Positions 7,115 to 15,194 of a DNA stretch of 64,000 bases are shown here, one piece after another (within the stretch, counting starts at the first letter, position 1; the number at the start of each line of letters is the position of its first letter). The DNA comes from JBDZVM01 sp040255675 (GTDB taxonomy: Bacteria > Actinomycetota > Actinomycetes > Acidothermales > Acidothermaceae), in contig JBDZVM010000001.1 in the NCBI GenBank assembly GCA_040255675.1, positions 62,001 through 126,000 on the forward strand, written 5' to 3'. The notes under the pieces are model-generated. The model ran no database searches. It saw nothing but the letters and a program-made list of their open reading frames with translations, and was not told the DNA's origin. The position numbers were made by a program, and so were the translations under genes.

Positions 7115-8164
7115 TCAACCGTGGCGGAAAAGCACGTCGGTGTTCCAGCGAGCGAACCCCAGTGACTCATAGAGCCCGATGGCGGCGGTGTTCGACTCGT
7201 CGACGTAAAGCATGACGTCTTGCAGGCCTTGGGCGCGAAGGTGGCGCAGACCTACGACGGTGAGCAGCCGGCCCAGCCCCATGCCTTGCGCGGCGTCGTC
7301 GACCCCGACGACGTAGACCTCGCCGATCGGCTCGTGACCGTGCTCTTCGGGATGTTCGTGTGCGTGCACATGCGTGTGGGCGCCGGACGATTCGTCGTCA
7401 TGGTGATGGTTGGCGTGGTGGTGCGCATGCGCGTGCGCGGCTGTGTCGGGCGCGCTGTTGCCGCCTACGTGCGATCGGCTGCCGTGCACCTTGGTCCAGT
7501 GGAAACCGACCAGCTTGCCGTCGCGTTCAGCCAAGAAAAAGCCAGCCGGGTCGAACCATGTCTCGCCCATCCGCTGATGCAGGTCGTCGATCGTCCAGGA
7601 ACCCTGCTCAGGGTGGTCGGCAAAGGTGCGGGCGTTGAGTTCGAGCCAGGCTTGGTCGTCGGAACCCGGCTCGAACGTGCGAATCGAAATCGCGTCGGGT
7701 AGCTCCGGGCGCGGCAGTGGGGCGGCTAGCGAGCGCCGCATCTGCCACAGCACTCGAGCTCGGCGAAAGCCAAGATGCTCCGCCATCGCTGACGCCTCGG
7801 GCAGGTCGCCGTGTGCCCAGAGCCGCAGCCTCCCGCCGGTCTGTTCGAGCATCATCTTGATCAGCATGCGACCGTAGCCACCACGTCGCACGGCCGGATC
7901 GACGACCAGCTCGGCGCTCGGCCCTTCGACCGGGTCGGTCGAGTCGAGGTGCGCGTACGCGAGCAGACGAGAGCCTTGCCAGGCAAGCAGGTTTCGCGCG
8001 GGACGGTCACCTCCGTAGCGCAAGTGCAGCAGAACATGCTCCGACAGCGGCCGCACACCGTCAGCGTCGGTCGCGTCTCCGACGAGGTCGGTGATCGCGG
8101 CAACTTGCGACGGCGTCAGATGACCGGCCGCTTCCAGGCGGACCTCGGGCGGCACGTCATCCAC
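7115..8164 (-). CDS. mshD: Mycothiol synthase MshD with histidine-rich insertion
   Basis: MshD acetylates Cys-GlcN-Ins, the final step of mycothiol synthesis. Two tandem GNAT domains are visible: one at ~1-145 (LVVDPAVRRGGYGRMLIKMML as acetyl-CoA loop), one at ~158-349 (VYVVGVDDAAQGMGLGRLLTVVGL). The conserved FHWTKVH is at 221-227. After it comes an insertion of about 50 residues (228-279) with 15 histidines between residues 244 and 277, in H-A-H and HHH runs, before the family sequence resumes at GEVYVVGVD. Typical MshD is ~300 residues, this one 349. Its start overlaps the end of glnR by 8 bases, the arrangement known from mycobacteria. The insert may bind metal, but that is inference. Confidence 0.95.
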   Translation of the reverse strand: MDDVPPEVRLEAAGHLTPSQVAAITDLVGDATDADGVRPLSEHVLLHLRYGGDRPARNLLAWQGSRLLAYAHLDSTDPVEGPSAELVVDPAVRRGGYGRMLIKMMLEQTGGRLRLWAHGDLPEASAMAEHLGFRRARVLWQMRRSLAAPLPRPELPDAISIRTFEPGSDDQAWLELNARTFADHPEQGSWTIDDLHQRMGETWFDPAGFFLAERDGKLVGFHWTKVHGSRSHVGGNSAPDTAAHAHAHHHANHHHDDESSGAHTHVHAHEHPEEHGHEPIGEVYVVGVDDAAQGMGLGRLLTVVGLRHLRAQGLQDVMLYVDESNTAAIGLYESLGFARWNTDVLFRHG

Positions 8165-8891
8165 GACCGCTGCTCGACGTGCTCGCGTCAGCCGGCACCG
8201 CCGCGCGTTCAGGCACGGGTACGACGAACTTGTAGCCCACGTTGCGAACCGTGCCGATCATCGCCTCGTGGTCGGGACCGAGCTTCGCGCGCAGCCGCCT
8301 CACGTGGACGTCGACGGTGCGGGTGCCGCCGAAGTAGTCGTAGCCCCACACCTCCTGCAGCAGCTGGGCGCGGGTGAACACTCGGCCTGGGTGCTGCGCG
8401 AGATATTTCAACAACTCGAACTCTTTGAACGTGAGATCGAGCATCTGACCGCGCAGCTTCGCGGAGTAGGTGCCTTCGTCGATCGTGAGGTCGCCCGACT
8501 TGATGACTTCGTCGTCGGGTTCCAGCGAGCGGGCGGCCAGCTCGAGCCGGCCGAGCGCCAGCCGCAGCCGCGCCTCGACTTCGGCCGGGCCTGCCGTGTC
8601 GAGCAGGACGTCGTCGAACCCCCACTCCGGGGTGACGGCCGACAAACCCCCTTCGGTGACCACGAGAACGAGCGGCGCTGACAATCCCGTCGTCCGCAAC
8701 ACTTGGCACAACGAGCGGGCGTGCGCAAGATCGCGGCGGCCGTCGACGAGGACGACGTCGGACGGCGGCGCATCGACGAGCGCGGTGACTTCAGCCGGCG
8801 CCACCCGCACCTTGTGCAAAAGCAGGCCGAGCGCGGGAAGGACCTCGGCAGAAGGCTGCAGCGCGTTGGTCAGCAGCAGCAACGTGCGCAT
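8157..8891 (-). CDS. glnR: GlnR, orphan OmpR-type nitrogen regulator
   Basis: A 244-residue OmpR-family regulator matching actinomycete GlnR. The receiver-like half (1-120) has SDVVLVDG with D50, then LCQVLRTTGLSAPLVLVVTEGGLSAVTPEWG, sequence that is diagnostic for GlnR rather than ordinary response regulators. A winged-helix domain (~130-225) ends with GTRTVDVHVRRLRAKLG and GTVRNVGYKFV. No kinase gene is adjacent, as expected for this orphan regulator of ammonium, nitrate and nitrite assimilation. It forms an overlapping pair with mshD. The nar genes elsewhere in this window could be targets, but I did not find convincing GlnR boxes. Confidence 0.92.
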   Translation of the reverse strand: MRTLLLLTNALQPSAEVLPALGLLLHKVRVAPAEVTALVDAPPSDVVLVDGRRDLAHARSLCQVLRTTGLSAPLVLVVTEGGLSAVTPEWGFDDVLLDTAGPAEVEARLRLALGRLELAARSLEPDDEVIKSGDLTIDEGTYSAKLRGQMLDLTFKEFELLKYLAQHPGRVFTRAQLLQEVWGYDYFGGTRTVDVHVRRLRAKLGPDHEAMIGTVRNVGYKFVVPVPERAAVPADASTSSSGRG

Positions 8892-8967
8892 GCCGACCGC
8901 CTATCGCCGAAGTTTGGGACCATCAGCCAGGATAAAGGCATGACCGCCTACACCGGGTTTCACTGAC

Positions 8968-9258
8968 GTGAACGCGACCAATCGATCGGCGGGCGTGCCC
9001 GTCGGCACTATGCGCTACTGGGCGGCGGCACGCGAGGCGGCTGGCCTGGCCGAGGAGCCGTACGCCGCCGCGACCCTGGCCGACGCGCTGACGGACGCGA
9101 TCGACGCGCACGGGGGCGGCGACGGCGCGCTGGCGCGCGTGCTGACCAGGTGCGCGTTCGTCGTCGACGGGGCGCCGGCGAGCCGACGAGATCCCGCGAC
9201 GGTCGAGCTGTCGGACGGCGGCACGATCGAGATCCTCCCGCCCTTCGCCGGCGGTTAG
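8968..9258 (+). CDS. MoaD/ThiS-family sulfur carrier
   Basis: A ubiquitin-fold sulfur-carrier protein of 96 residues (or 82 from ATG 9010, MRYWAAAREAAG, where family alignment usually begins). The C-terminus ILPPFAGG carries the Gly-Gly tail that is adenylated and thiocarboxylated. MoaD-like proteins donate sulfur in molybdopterin synthesis. The NarG in this window needs a molybdopterin cofactor, though the main moa genes are not here. It is divergent from glnR and precedes lmeA, an order seen in other actinomycetes. MoaD function is likely but not proven. Confidence 0.85.
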   Translation: MNATNRSAGVPVGTMRYWAAAREAAGLAEEPYAAATLADALTDAIDAHGGGDGALARVLTRCAFVVDGAPASRRDPATVELSDGGTIEILPPFAGG

Positions 9259-9316
9259 CGCCGGCGGCTGGGGCCATCGGCGGCGGGCTTCAGACCCGAT
9301 CTGCGACGATGCCCGG

Positions 9317-10042
9317 GTGGCATCGCTTGTTTCCGCTTGCTGCGCGGCGGCCCTGCTTGGCGCTTCTGCCGCCGGCAAGGGGCCGCTGCTCGTCGTCCTT
9401 GCCGTGCTGCAGGTGGCGTTGATCGCGGGCTGGTTTTGGCGCGCCCGCCTGACTCGGCCCGCGCTTTTCGCTGGTGCGGGCATGGCATTCGCGGCGGCTC
9501 TTGCCGCTGATCTCACGCTTGTCCGCGTGGAGGAGCATTCCGAGATCGCCGATCTCGCCGGAGTCTTGGCGGCCCTGGTGGGCGCGGCTTTCGTCGTCCA
9601 GCTTATGCGGCGTGACGGCCGAGCGATGTTGGTCACGGCGCTTTCCGCGACTGTCGCGTCCGGTGTTTTGGCGATCGCCGGGGCGGTGTTCCTCAGCGTG
9701 CGTGCCGGTCGCGGAGGTGTCGACATCGTGGCTATCGCGCTCGCGGCGGCCGGGGTCGCGTTGTTGCCCGTGCAACCGCGGGTGCCGTCGTGGGCGGCGT
9801 TGCCGGTCGGCACCGCGGCCGGGATCGGCGTCGGCATCGCGGTGGCGGGCCAAAGTTCGGTGGTGACCCTCGGCGCGGGTTGCGCGGTCGCGGCGGTGGC
9901 CGCCGTCGTCGCCCTTCTCACTCGTGCAAGCGCCCGCGACGCCCGGGCGAGTTGGATCCGCGTCGAGCCGGTGTCGTCGACGCTTCCCGTGCTCGTCGTC
10001 GCGCCCGCAATTCTCGTCGTCGCGTCGATCATGGTGGGCTGA
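9317..10042 (+). CDS. Hypothetical multi-pass membrane protein
   Basis: A 241-residue Ala/Val/Gly-rich integral membrane protein with about seven or eight hydrophobic segments. None has a motif I recognise. The GTG start at 9317 lacks an obvious ribosome-binding site. The stop overlaps the ATG of the lmeA-like gene (TGATG), so the two are translationally coupled. In mycobacteria and relatives a membrane protein of unknown function often accompanies lmeA and moaD-like genes near glnR, which supports reality of the gene but not a function. Confidence 0.7.
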   Translation: MASLVSACCAAALLGASAAGKGPLLVVLAVLQVALIAGWFWRARLTRPALFAGAGMAFAAALAADLTLVRVEEHSEIADLAGVLAALVGAAFVVQLMRRDGRAMLVTALSATVASGVLAIAGAVFLSVRAGRGGVDIVAIALAAAGVALLPVQPRVPSWAALPVGTAAGIGVGIAVAGQSSVVTLGAGCAVAAVAAVVALLTRASARDARASWIRVEPVSSTLPVLVVAPAILVVASIMVG

Positions 10043-10758
10043 TGCGGCATCCGTTGCGGTGGCTGATCGCCCTCGGCGTGGTTGCGCTGCTCCTCGTGGG
10101 CGCTGACCGGTTCGCGGCAAGCCTGGCCGCGAATCGCATCGCGAGCGTGGTGCAAGACGACGCCCACCTGGCGCACAAGCCGACGGTCGACGTGCACGGT
10201 TTTCCATTCCTCACGCAAGCGCTGGCCGGTCGGTACGACCGGATCGAGGTGCACGCGACCGATATTTTCGACAGCTCGCCCGGCAAAGGTTCGGTGAGCA
10301 CGGTCAATTTCAAGGATGTGCGCATTGCGCTCTCGAAGGCCTTGAGCGGCGATGTTCACGAAATCCACGTCGGTGCGCTGACGGGCAGCGCCGACGTCTC
10401 GTTCGCCGACGTCGAAGCGGCGTCGAAAGTGCCGGGCTTGACCGTTCGACCGGTCGACGGTCATCCCGATCGAGCCGCGGTCGGCGAGTCGGTCACCGTT
10501 GCCGGCGTCAAGATCGATGTAGCCGTGATCGCGAGCGTCACGCTCGACGACAACGTCATCAAGCTCGCCGCCGTCGACGTGACGTTACCGGCGGGAGTTT
10601 CGCTGCCGTCGTCGGTGCTCGACCAGGTGCGCTCGCGCGCGGCGTTCAGCGTGCGCGTGCCCGGATTGCCCGCGGGGATTCGGCTCACCGCGGTGTCGGT
10701 GGGCTCGAACGGCGTCATCGTGACGTTGCGCGGTGACGATCTCGTCTTGACCCGCTGA
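10042..10758 (+). CDS. LmeA-like DUF2993 cell-envelope protein
   Basis: A 238-residue DUF2993 protein. An N-terminal signal anchor (RHPLRWLIALGVVALLLVGAD) is followed by the family pattern SLAANRIASVVQDD, PTVDVHGFPFLTQALAGRYDRIEVHATDI and a beta-rich region with a second, SMP-like repeat. The Mycobacterium homologue LmeA (Rv0817c), also beside glnR, is a periplasmic lipid-binding factor needed for lipomannan elongation. Here it is coupled to the membrane protein upstream. I infer an envelope lipid or glycolipid role. The family is clear; the exact lipid is not. Confidence 0.88.
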   Translation: MRHPLRWLIALGVVALLLVGADRFAASLAANRIASVVQDDAHLAHKPTVDVHGFPFLTQALAGRYDRIEVHATDIFDSSPGKGSVSTVNFKDVRIALSKALSGDVHEIHVGALTGSADVSFADVEAASKVPGLTVRPVDGHPDRAAVGESVTVAGVKIDVAVIASVTLDDNVIKLAAVDVTLPAGVSLPSSVLDQVRSRAAFSVRVPGLPAGIRLTAVSVGSNGVIVTLRGDDLVLTR

Positions 10759-10837
10759 CGTGCGAAAAGACACTAATGTGTCGAGCAACACGTCGCGAAA
10801 ACGGCGTGAGCCATTCCTCAAGCGTCCCTTCGTGCCC

Positions 10838-10852
10838 TAGGTTGTCGCACCG
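10838..10852 (+). promoter_or_regulatory. Possible leaderless promoter of the pnt operon
   Basis: TAGGTT at 10838-10843 fits the actinomycete -10 pattern TANNNT and ends eight bases before the GTG start of pntAA. There is no Shine-Dalgarno sequence. A leaderless transcript beginning at GTG 10852 would explain both. The -35 region is weak. Confidence 0.35.
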
Positions 10853-11955
10853 TGACTGTCACGACCGTGTTCGTCCCGCGCGAGACCGCTGACGCCGAGC
10901 GGCGCGTCGCGCTCACGCCTGACACCGTTGGCAAGCTGCGCGCCGCCGGGCTTTCGGTAGCCGTCGAGCGCGGCGCCGGCGTTGCGGCCGGCTACCCCGA
11001 CACCGTGTACACCGACGCCGGGGCGACGATCTCCGATCGTGACGGTCTGGCCGGCGCCGACGCGGTGCTCGCCGTCCAGCCGTTACCGGTCGCCGACGCC
11101 GCGAAGCTCGGCGAAGGCACGGTGCTGATCAGCTTCTTGCAGCCAGCCGCCGAGCCCGACCTCGTGAACATGCTCGCCGAACGCAAGGTGAGCGCGTTTT
11201 CACTCGACCGGCTGCCACGAATATCGCGCGCGCAAAGCATGGACGCGTTGTCGTCGCAAGCGCTGGTCGCCGGCTATCGAGCCGCGATCATCGCCGCCGA
11301 ACGGTTGCCTCGATTCTTTCCGCTGTTGATGACGGCGGCCGGCACGGTGCCGCCGGCGAAGGTGCTCGTGCTCGGCGCCGGTGTCGCCGGCCTGCAAGCC
11401 ATTGCGACGGCGCGCCGGCTTGGCGCTAACGTCTCGGCTTACGACGTCCGGTCTGCCGCCGCCGAGGAGGTCAGAAGCCTCGGCGCGAAGTTCGTGCAAC
11501 TCGACCTCGACACGCTCGAAGGAGCGGGCGGTTACGCCCGCGAGATGACCGAAGACCGCGCGGCCCGACAACGCGAGTTGTTGACACCGCATTTGGCGGC
11601 GTCCGACGCCGTTTTGACAACCGCCGCGGTGCCCGGACGACGAGCCCCGCTGCTCATCGACACCGCGATGGTCGAGGCGATGCGGCCGGGCACGGTCATC
11701 GTCGATATCGCCGCCGAATCGGGCGGCAACTGCGAACTGTCTCGTCCCGGCGAAGAGGTCGTGCACAACGGCGTGCTCATCTGGGGTGCTCGCAACTTGC
11801 CGAGCGGCATGCCGTACGACGCCAGTCGCCTGTACGCGCGCAATGTCGCGAACCTGCTGCTTCTCATGACGAAAGAAAGCGCAATCGCGCCCGACCTCGA
11901 CGACGAAATCGTGGCGGGCTGCCTTGTTGCGCATGCTGGGGAGGTGCGCGGGTGA
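10852..11955 (+). CDS. pntAA: NAD(P) transhydrogenase alpha subunit part 1
   Basis: A 367-residue soluble NAD(H)-binding domain I of proton-translocating transhydrogenase, which reduces NADP+ with NADH using the proton gradient. It has the alanine-dehydrogenase/PNT N-terminus (VFVPRETADAERRVALTPDTVGKLRAAGL). The Rossmann motif is VLGAGVAGLQAIATARRLGANVSAYDVR (~175-202). Then come the RQRELLTPHLAASDAVLTTAAVPGRRAP and IVDIAAESGGNCE segments. In the three-gene arrangement typical of actinomycetes and alphaproteobacteria, domain II is carried by the next two genes. It supplies NADPH for biosynthesis and mycothiol recycling. Confidence 0.96.
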   Translation: MTVTTVFVPRETADAERRVALTPDTVGKLRAAGLSVAVERGAGVAAGYPDTVYTDAGATISDRDGLAGADAVLAVQPLPVADAAKLGEGTVLISFLQPAAEPDLVNMLAERKVSAFSLDRLPRISRAQSMDALSSQALVAGYRAAIIAAERLPRFFPLLMTAAGTVPPAKVLVLGAGVAGLQAIATARRLGANVSAYDVRSAAAEEVRSLGAKFVQLDLDTLEGAGGYAREMTEDRAARQRELLTPHLAASDAVLTTAAVPGRRAPLLIDTAMVEAMRPGTVIVDIAAESGGNCELSRPGEEVVHNGVLIWGARNLPSGMPYDASRLYARNVANLLLLMTKESAIAPDLDDEIVAGCLVAHAGEVRG

Positions 11956-11983
11956 CGACCCGACACGAGTCTGGAGCACCGCA

Positions 11984-12307
11984 ATGATCGACAACGTCGG
12001 CTTGCTCACCATCTTCATGCTGTCGATTTTCGTGGGCTTCGAAGTCATTTCGAAGGTCTCGACGATCCTGCACACGCCGCTGATGTCGGGCGCCAACGCC
12101 ATTCACGGTGTCATCTTGGTCGGCGCGATCCTCATCACCGGCGAGGCAGACGGCGCTGTGCAACTGACGCTCGGTTCGATCGCGGTTGTCTTGGCGACCG
12201 CCAACATGGTCGGCGGTTTCGTCGTCACCGACCGCATGCTCGAGATGTTCAAAGGCCGCGGTGCGCCGAAACGCGCCGAGGTCGAGCAGAACGGTCACGT
12301 ATCGTGA
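11984..12307 (+). CDS. pntAB: NAD(P) transhydrogenase alpha subunit part 2
   Basis: A 107-residue membrane subunit. Three to four transmembrane helices are visible (LLTIFMLSIFVGFEVISKV; AIHGVILVGAILITG; LGSIAVVLATANMVGGFVVTDRMLEMFK). TPLMSGANAIHGVI and GGFVVTDRML are the family signatures. It forms half of the proton channel with PntB. Its stop is read in the sequence ATCGTGAG, where GTGA would ordinarily also be the start of the next gene. A small element has inserted exactly there (see the repeat at 12302-12393). Confidence 0.95.
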   Translation: MIDNVGLLTIFMLSIFVGFEVISKVSTILHTPLMSGANAIHGVILVGAILITGEADGAVQLTLGSIAVVLATANMVGGFVVTDRMLEMFKGRGAPKRAEVEQNGHVS

Positions 12308-12393
12308 GTACCGCGTTTCCCGCGGGCCTCCGCCGCTCCGCTCCTCGCCCGTCGGCTGCGATGCTCGCATCGGAGGCCCGCTCGTGAGTACCG
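12302..12393 (+). mobile_element. MIRU-like insertion at the pntAB/pntB stop-start junction
   Basis: The 12-base TCGTGAGTACCG occurs at 12302-12313 and again at 12382-12393, bracketing 68 bases with perfect 11-bp inverted arms GCGGGCCTCCG (12322-12332) and CGGAGGCCCGC (12371-12381). The first copy contains the overlapping stop of pntAB and the probable original GTG start of pntB; the second contains the present pntB start. A 27-codon frame starts at GTG 12304 and ends at TGA 12385-12387, which overlaps the pntB GTG. The net insertion is 80 bp, a length of 3n+2, which keeps both overlaps. This is the behaviour of mycobacterial MIRU elements, which enter coupled stop-start sites and carry a small frame that preserves coupling. 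Confidence 0.75.
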
Positions 12394-13760
12394 GTGTTCA
12401 ACTCGCCTATTTCGTCACCGCGCTGTGTTTTATCTTGGCGCTCAAGGGATTGTCGTCGCCGAAGCACGCCCGCTACGGCAACCTGATCGGCGCCTTCGGC
12501 GCCGCGCTCGCCGTCATCGTCACGTTGTCGCTCGACGGCTTGCGCAACCGCTGGCTCATCATTGCGATGATCGTGGTCGGTTCGATTATCGCGGTGCCGG
12601 CCGCCCGCATGGTGAAGATGACGGCCATTCCGCAGATGGTCGCCATGTTCAACGGCGTTGGCGGTGGCGCGGCGGCATTGGTGTCTATCGACGAATTCAT
12701 CCGGCAGCACAGCACGGATTCGGTCGCGGCGATTATTGCTGTGGTATTCAGCGCGATTGTCGGTGGTGTCAGCTTTACCGGTTCGCTTGTTACGTTCGCG
12801 AAGCTGCAAGAGCTGATGACCGGGCGGCCCGTTATCGTGCCGCTCGCGCATATCATCACCCCAGCCGTCGCCCTTGCCGCGCTGGGCTTGGGTATCGCGG
12901 TCGTCGCCACGTCGAACGTGCCACTCATCGTGGCGTGCGCGTTGTTGGCGCTCGTGCTCGGCGTGCTGTTCGTGTTGCCTGTGGGCGGCGCCGACGTCCC
13001 TGTCGTTATCTCGTTGCTGAACGCGTTCACAGGCCTCACCGTCGCGGCGTCCGGTTATGTGCTGTCGAACACGTTGCTCATCGTCGCCGGAACACTGGTC
13101 GGCGCTTCGGGCACCCTGCTCACCCAACTGATGGCCAAGGCGATGGGCAGGCCGATCACCGGCGTGCTGTTCGGTGCCTTCTCCGGGCCTACGACGGCCG
13201 GCTCCACCGCCGAGCTCGCCGGCGATCGCGCGGTGCGTTCGGCGGGTGCCGAAGACTTGGCGATTTTGCTTGCGTACGCGCGAAAAGTAGCGATCGTTCC
13301 CGGTTACGGCTTGGCGGTGGCGCAGGCGCAGCACACGATCCGCGAACTCGTCGACCTGCTCGAATCCCGTGGCGTGCAGGTGTTCTACGCGATCCACCCG
13401 GTGGCCGGTCGCATGCCCGGCCACATGAACGTGTTGCTCGCCGAAGCGAACGTTCCTTACGAGCAGCTCAAAGAAATGGACGACGCGAACCCCGAGTTCT
13501 CGTCGACTGATGTGGCTGTCGTGGTCGGCGCCAACGACGTCGTGAATCCGGCGGCTCGCGACCAAGCCGGCAGCCCGATCTATGGCATGCCGATTCTCAA
13601 TGTCGACGAAGCCACGAACATCGTGTTCATGAAGCGTTCGCTGCGGCCAGGTTTCGCCGGCATCGACAACGCCTTGCTGTACCACCCGAAGACCACGCTT
13701 TTCTTCGGCGACGCCAAAGATTCGCTGACGAAGCTGGTTTCCGCCGTCAAGACACTGTGA
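12384..13760 (+). CDS. pntB: NAD(P) transhydrogenase beta subunit
   Basis: A 458-residue PntB. About eight or nine transmembrane helices occupy the first 270 residues, with the conserved NGVGGGAAALVSIDEF near residue 90. The NADP(H)-binding domain III makes up the C-terminal part (VAIVPGYGLAVAQAQHTIRELVDLLESRGVQVFYAIHPVAGRMPGHMNVLLAEANVPYEQL, then GANDVVNPAA, IYGMPILNVDEA, VFMKRSLRPGFAGIDNALLY). It starts at GTG 12384 after GGAGG seven bases upstream. That GGAGG is supplied by the inverted-repeat element, which therefore replaces the lost coupling signal. It completes the operon. Confidence 0.96.
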   Translation: MSTGVQLAYFVTALCFILALKGLSSPKHARYGNLIGAFGAALAVIVTLSLDGLRNRWLIIAMIVVGSIIAVPAARMVKMTAIPQMVAMFNGVGGGAAALVSIDEFIRQHSTDSVAAIIAVVFSAIVGGVSFTGSLVTFAKLQELMTGRPVIVPLAHIITPAVALAALGLGIAVVATSNVPLIVACALLALVLGVLFVLPVGGADVPVVISLLNAFTGLTVAASGYVLSNTLLIVAGTLVGASGTLLTQLMAKAMGRPITGVLFGAFSGPTTAGSTAELAGDRAVRSAGAEDLAILLAYARKVAIVPGYGLAVAQAQHTIRELVDLLESRGVQVFYAIHPVAGRMPGHMNVLLAEANVPYEQLKEMDDANPEFSSTDVAVVVGANDVVNPAARDQAGSPIYGMPILNVDEATNIVFMKRSLRPGFAGIDNALLYHPKTTLFFGDAKDSLTKLVSAVKTL

Positions 13761-13810
13761 TCGCGAAGACTCTTACCCTCTTAGGTTCCAAGAGGTCTTC
13801 GCGATCACAG
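13755..13810. terminator. Bidirectional terminator between pntB and upp
   Basis: Arms 13755-13774 and 13790-13810 pair over 20 bases with one bulge, around a 15-base loop. The left arm includes the pntB stop codon. The two genes converge on it, so it probably ends both transcripts. Confidence 0.85.
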
Positions 13811-13824
13811 TCGGGCGCTGGGGG

Positions 13825-14472
13825 CTAGTCGATCGTGCCGTAGAGCCGGTCGCCGGCGTCGCCCAATCCGGGCAGGATGTAGCCCACGTCGTTCAGTCGC
13901 TCGTCGACGCCCGCGGTCACCACTGACACCGGCACGGCGGCCTCCGCGAAGGTTTTTTCCAGTCTTGCGATGCCCTCGGGCGCGGCCAGCAGGCAGATGG
14001 CGGTGACCTGATGGGCGCCGCGCTCGATCAGCAACGAGATGACGGCGGCGAGCGTGCCTCCAGTGGCGAGCATCGGATCGAGCACGTATACCTGTCGCCC
14101 GTGCAAGGTGTCGGGCAGCCGCGTCGCGTACGTTGTCGCGACCAAGGTTTCTTCGTTGCGCACCAAGCCGAGGAAGCCAACCTCAGCGGTGGGCAGTAGG
14201 CGCGTCATGCCGTCGAGCATGCCGAGGCCCGCCCGCAGAACCGGCACGACGAGCGGTCGCGGATGAGCGAGGCGCACCCCGCGTGCACGCGAGAGTGGCG
14301 TGGTGACCTCGACGTCGGTGACTCGCACCTCGCGGGTGGCTTCATACGCGAGCAGCGTCACCAGCTCGTCGGTGAGCCGGCGAAAAGTCGGCGAGTCGGT
14401 GCGTTTGTCGCGAAGGGCGGTGAGTTTATGGGCGACCAACGGGTGCTCGACGACCAAGGTGCGCATGCGCAC
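13825..14472 (-). CDS. upp: Uracil phosphoribosyltransferase
   Basis: A 215-residue pyrimidine-salvage enzyme making UMP from uracil and PRPP. The PRPP loop VYVLDPMLATGGTLAAVISLL and the uracil-binding C-terminus GYILPGLGDAGDRLYGT are both present, as is VPVLRAGLGMLDGM. The start at MRMRTLVVEHPLVAHKLTALRDKRTDSPTFR fits the family; MRTLVVEHP two codons later is an alternative. Length is normal. In actinomycetes upp commonly neighbours tadA, as it does here. Confidence 0.96.
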   Translation of the reverse strand: MRMRTLVVEHPLVAHKLTALRDKRTDSPTFRRLTDELVTLLAYEATREVRVTDVEVTTPLSRARGVRLAHPRPLVVPVLRAGLGMLDGMTRLLPTAEVGFLGLVRNEETLVATTYATRLPDTLHGRQVYVLDPMLATGGTLAAVISLLIERGAHQVTAICLLAAPEGIARLEKTFAEAAVPVSVVTAGVDERLNDVGYILPGLGDAGDRLYGTID

Positions 14473-14654
14473 ACGCTAGCCCGTTAGCCGTGTGCGTCGT
14501 GCGCCAGCTTCGCCGTCCGAATGCTTGGCAGCCGCAAATCGACGTCCCCAGTCATTGGCCTTGGGTGCGCGCGCGTGTCACGATGCGCGCAGGGGTACGT
14601 GGTGAGGCGGTGCGTGTGACGCGACGACCGCCGCGAACTGTCGAAGGAGGCGTG

Positions 14655-15152
14655 ATGGCGGACGACGGACGCGGCGACGACGACTTTGCTGTCGTGTGTT
14701 ACCGCGAGGAGGGTCGCTGGGAGATCGGGCTGCTGCCCGAGCGCGCGACTGCCAACCTCGAAGCTTTCGTCGCTGCCGTGCGCCAGCAGCCGGGCGAGGG
14801 CGGCGCGGTGGGCTTCGTGAACGTCGCCGACGATTTCTTCGTCGCGGCGCGCGCCACCACGCGAGGCGATATTCGGCTGCTGCTTTCGGACGTCACCGCC
14901 GCCGACGAGTGGCCGCTCGCGCGCGAAGTGCTCGAGCGACTCGGCCTGCCCGAGCCCACCGACGAGGATTTCGACGACATCGTCCCGGCTGGCGACCTCG
15001 CCCTGTTCGCCGATCTCGGCCTGCCCGAGATGGAGCTTCGTTTGCTGCTTTCCGACGTCGACGCCTACGCCGATGAGATGCTTTTTGCCATCGCCCGTCG
15101 ACTTGGGTTCGGCGAACAGCTGCAACGCCTCGTCGACGCCGGGGTTCACTGA
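14655..15152 (+). CDS. TadA-associated protein, first copy
   Basis: A 165-residue acidic protein of the tRNA adenosine deaminase-associated family, known only from its constant position beside tadA in actinobacteria. It starts at ATG 14655 after GGAGG. Visible pattern: FAVVCYREEGRWEIGLLPERATANLEAFVAAVRQQPGEGGAVGFVNVADDFFVAAR, then RLLLSDVTAADEWPLAREVLERLGL, and again RLLLSDVDAYADEMLFAIARRLGFGEQLQRLVDAGVH. No catalytic residues are evident. It is the first of two tandem relatives upstream of tadA. Molecular role is unknown. Confidence 0.8.
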   Translation: MADDGRGDDDFAVVCYREEGRWEIGLLPERATANLEAFVAAVRQQPGEGGAVGFVNVADDFFVAARATTRGDIRLLLSDVTAADEWPLAREVLERLGLPEPTDEDFDDIVPAGDLALFADLGLPEMELRLLLSDVDAYADEMLFAIARRLGFGEQLQRLVDAGVH

Positions 15153-15194
15153 TCTTTAGATAACTAGGTTTTCGGACAGTCCGCGGGAGCATGG

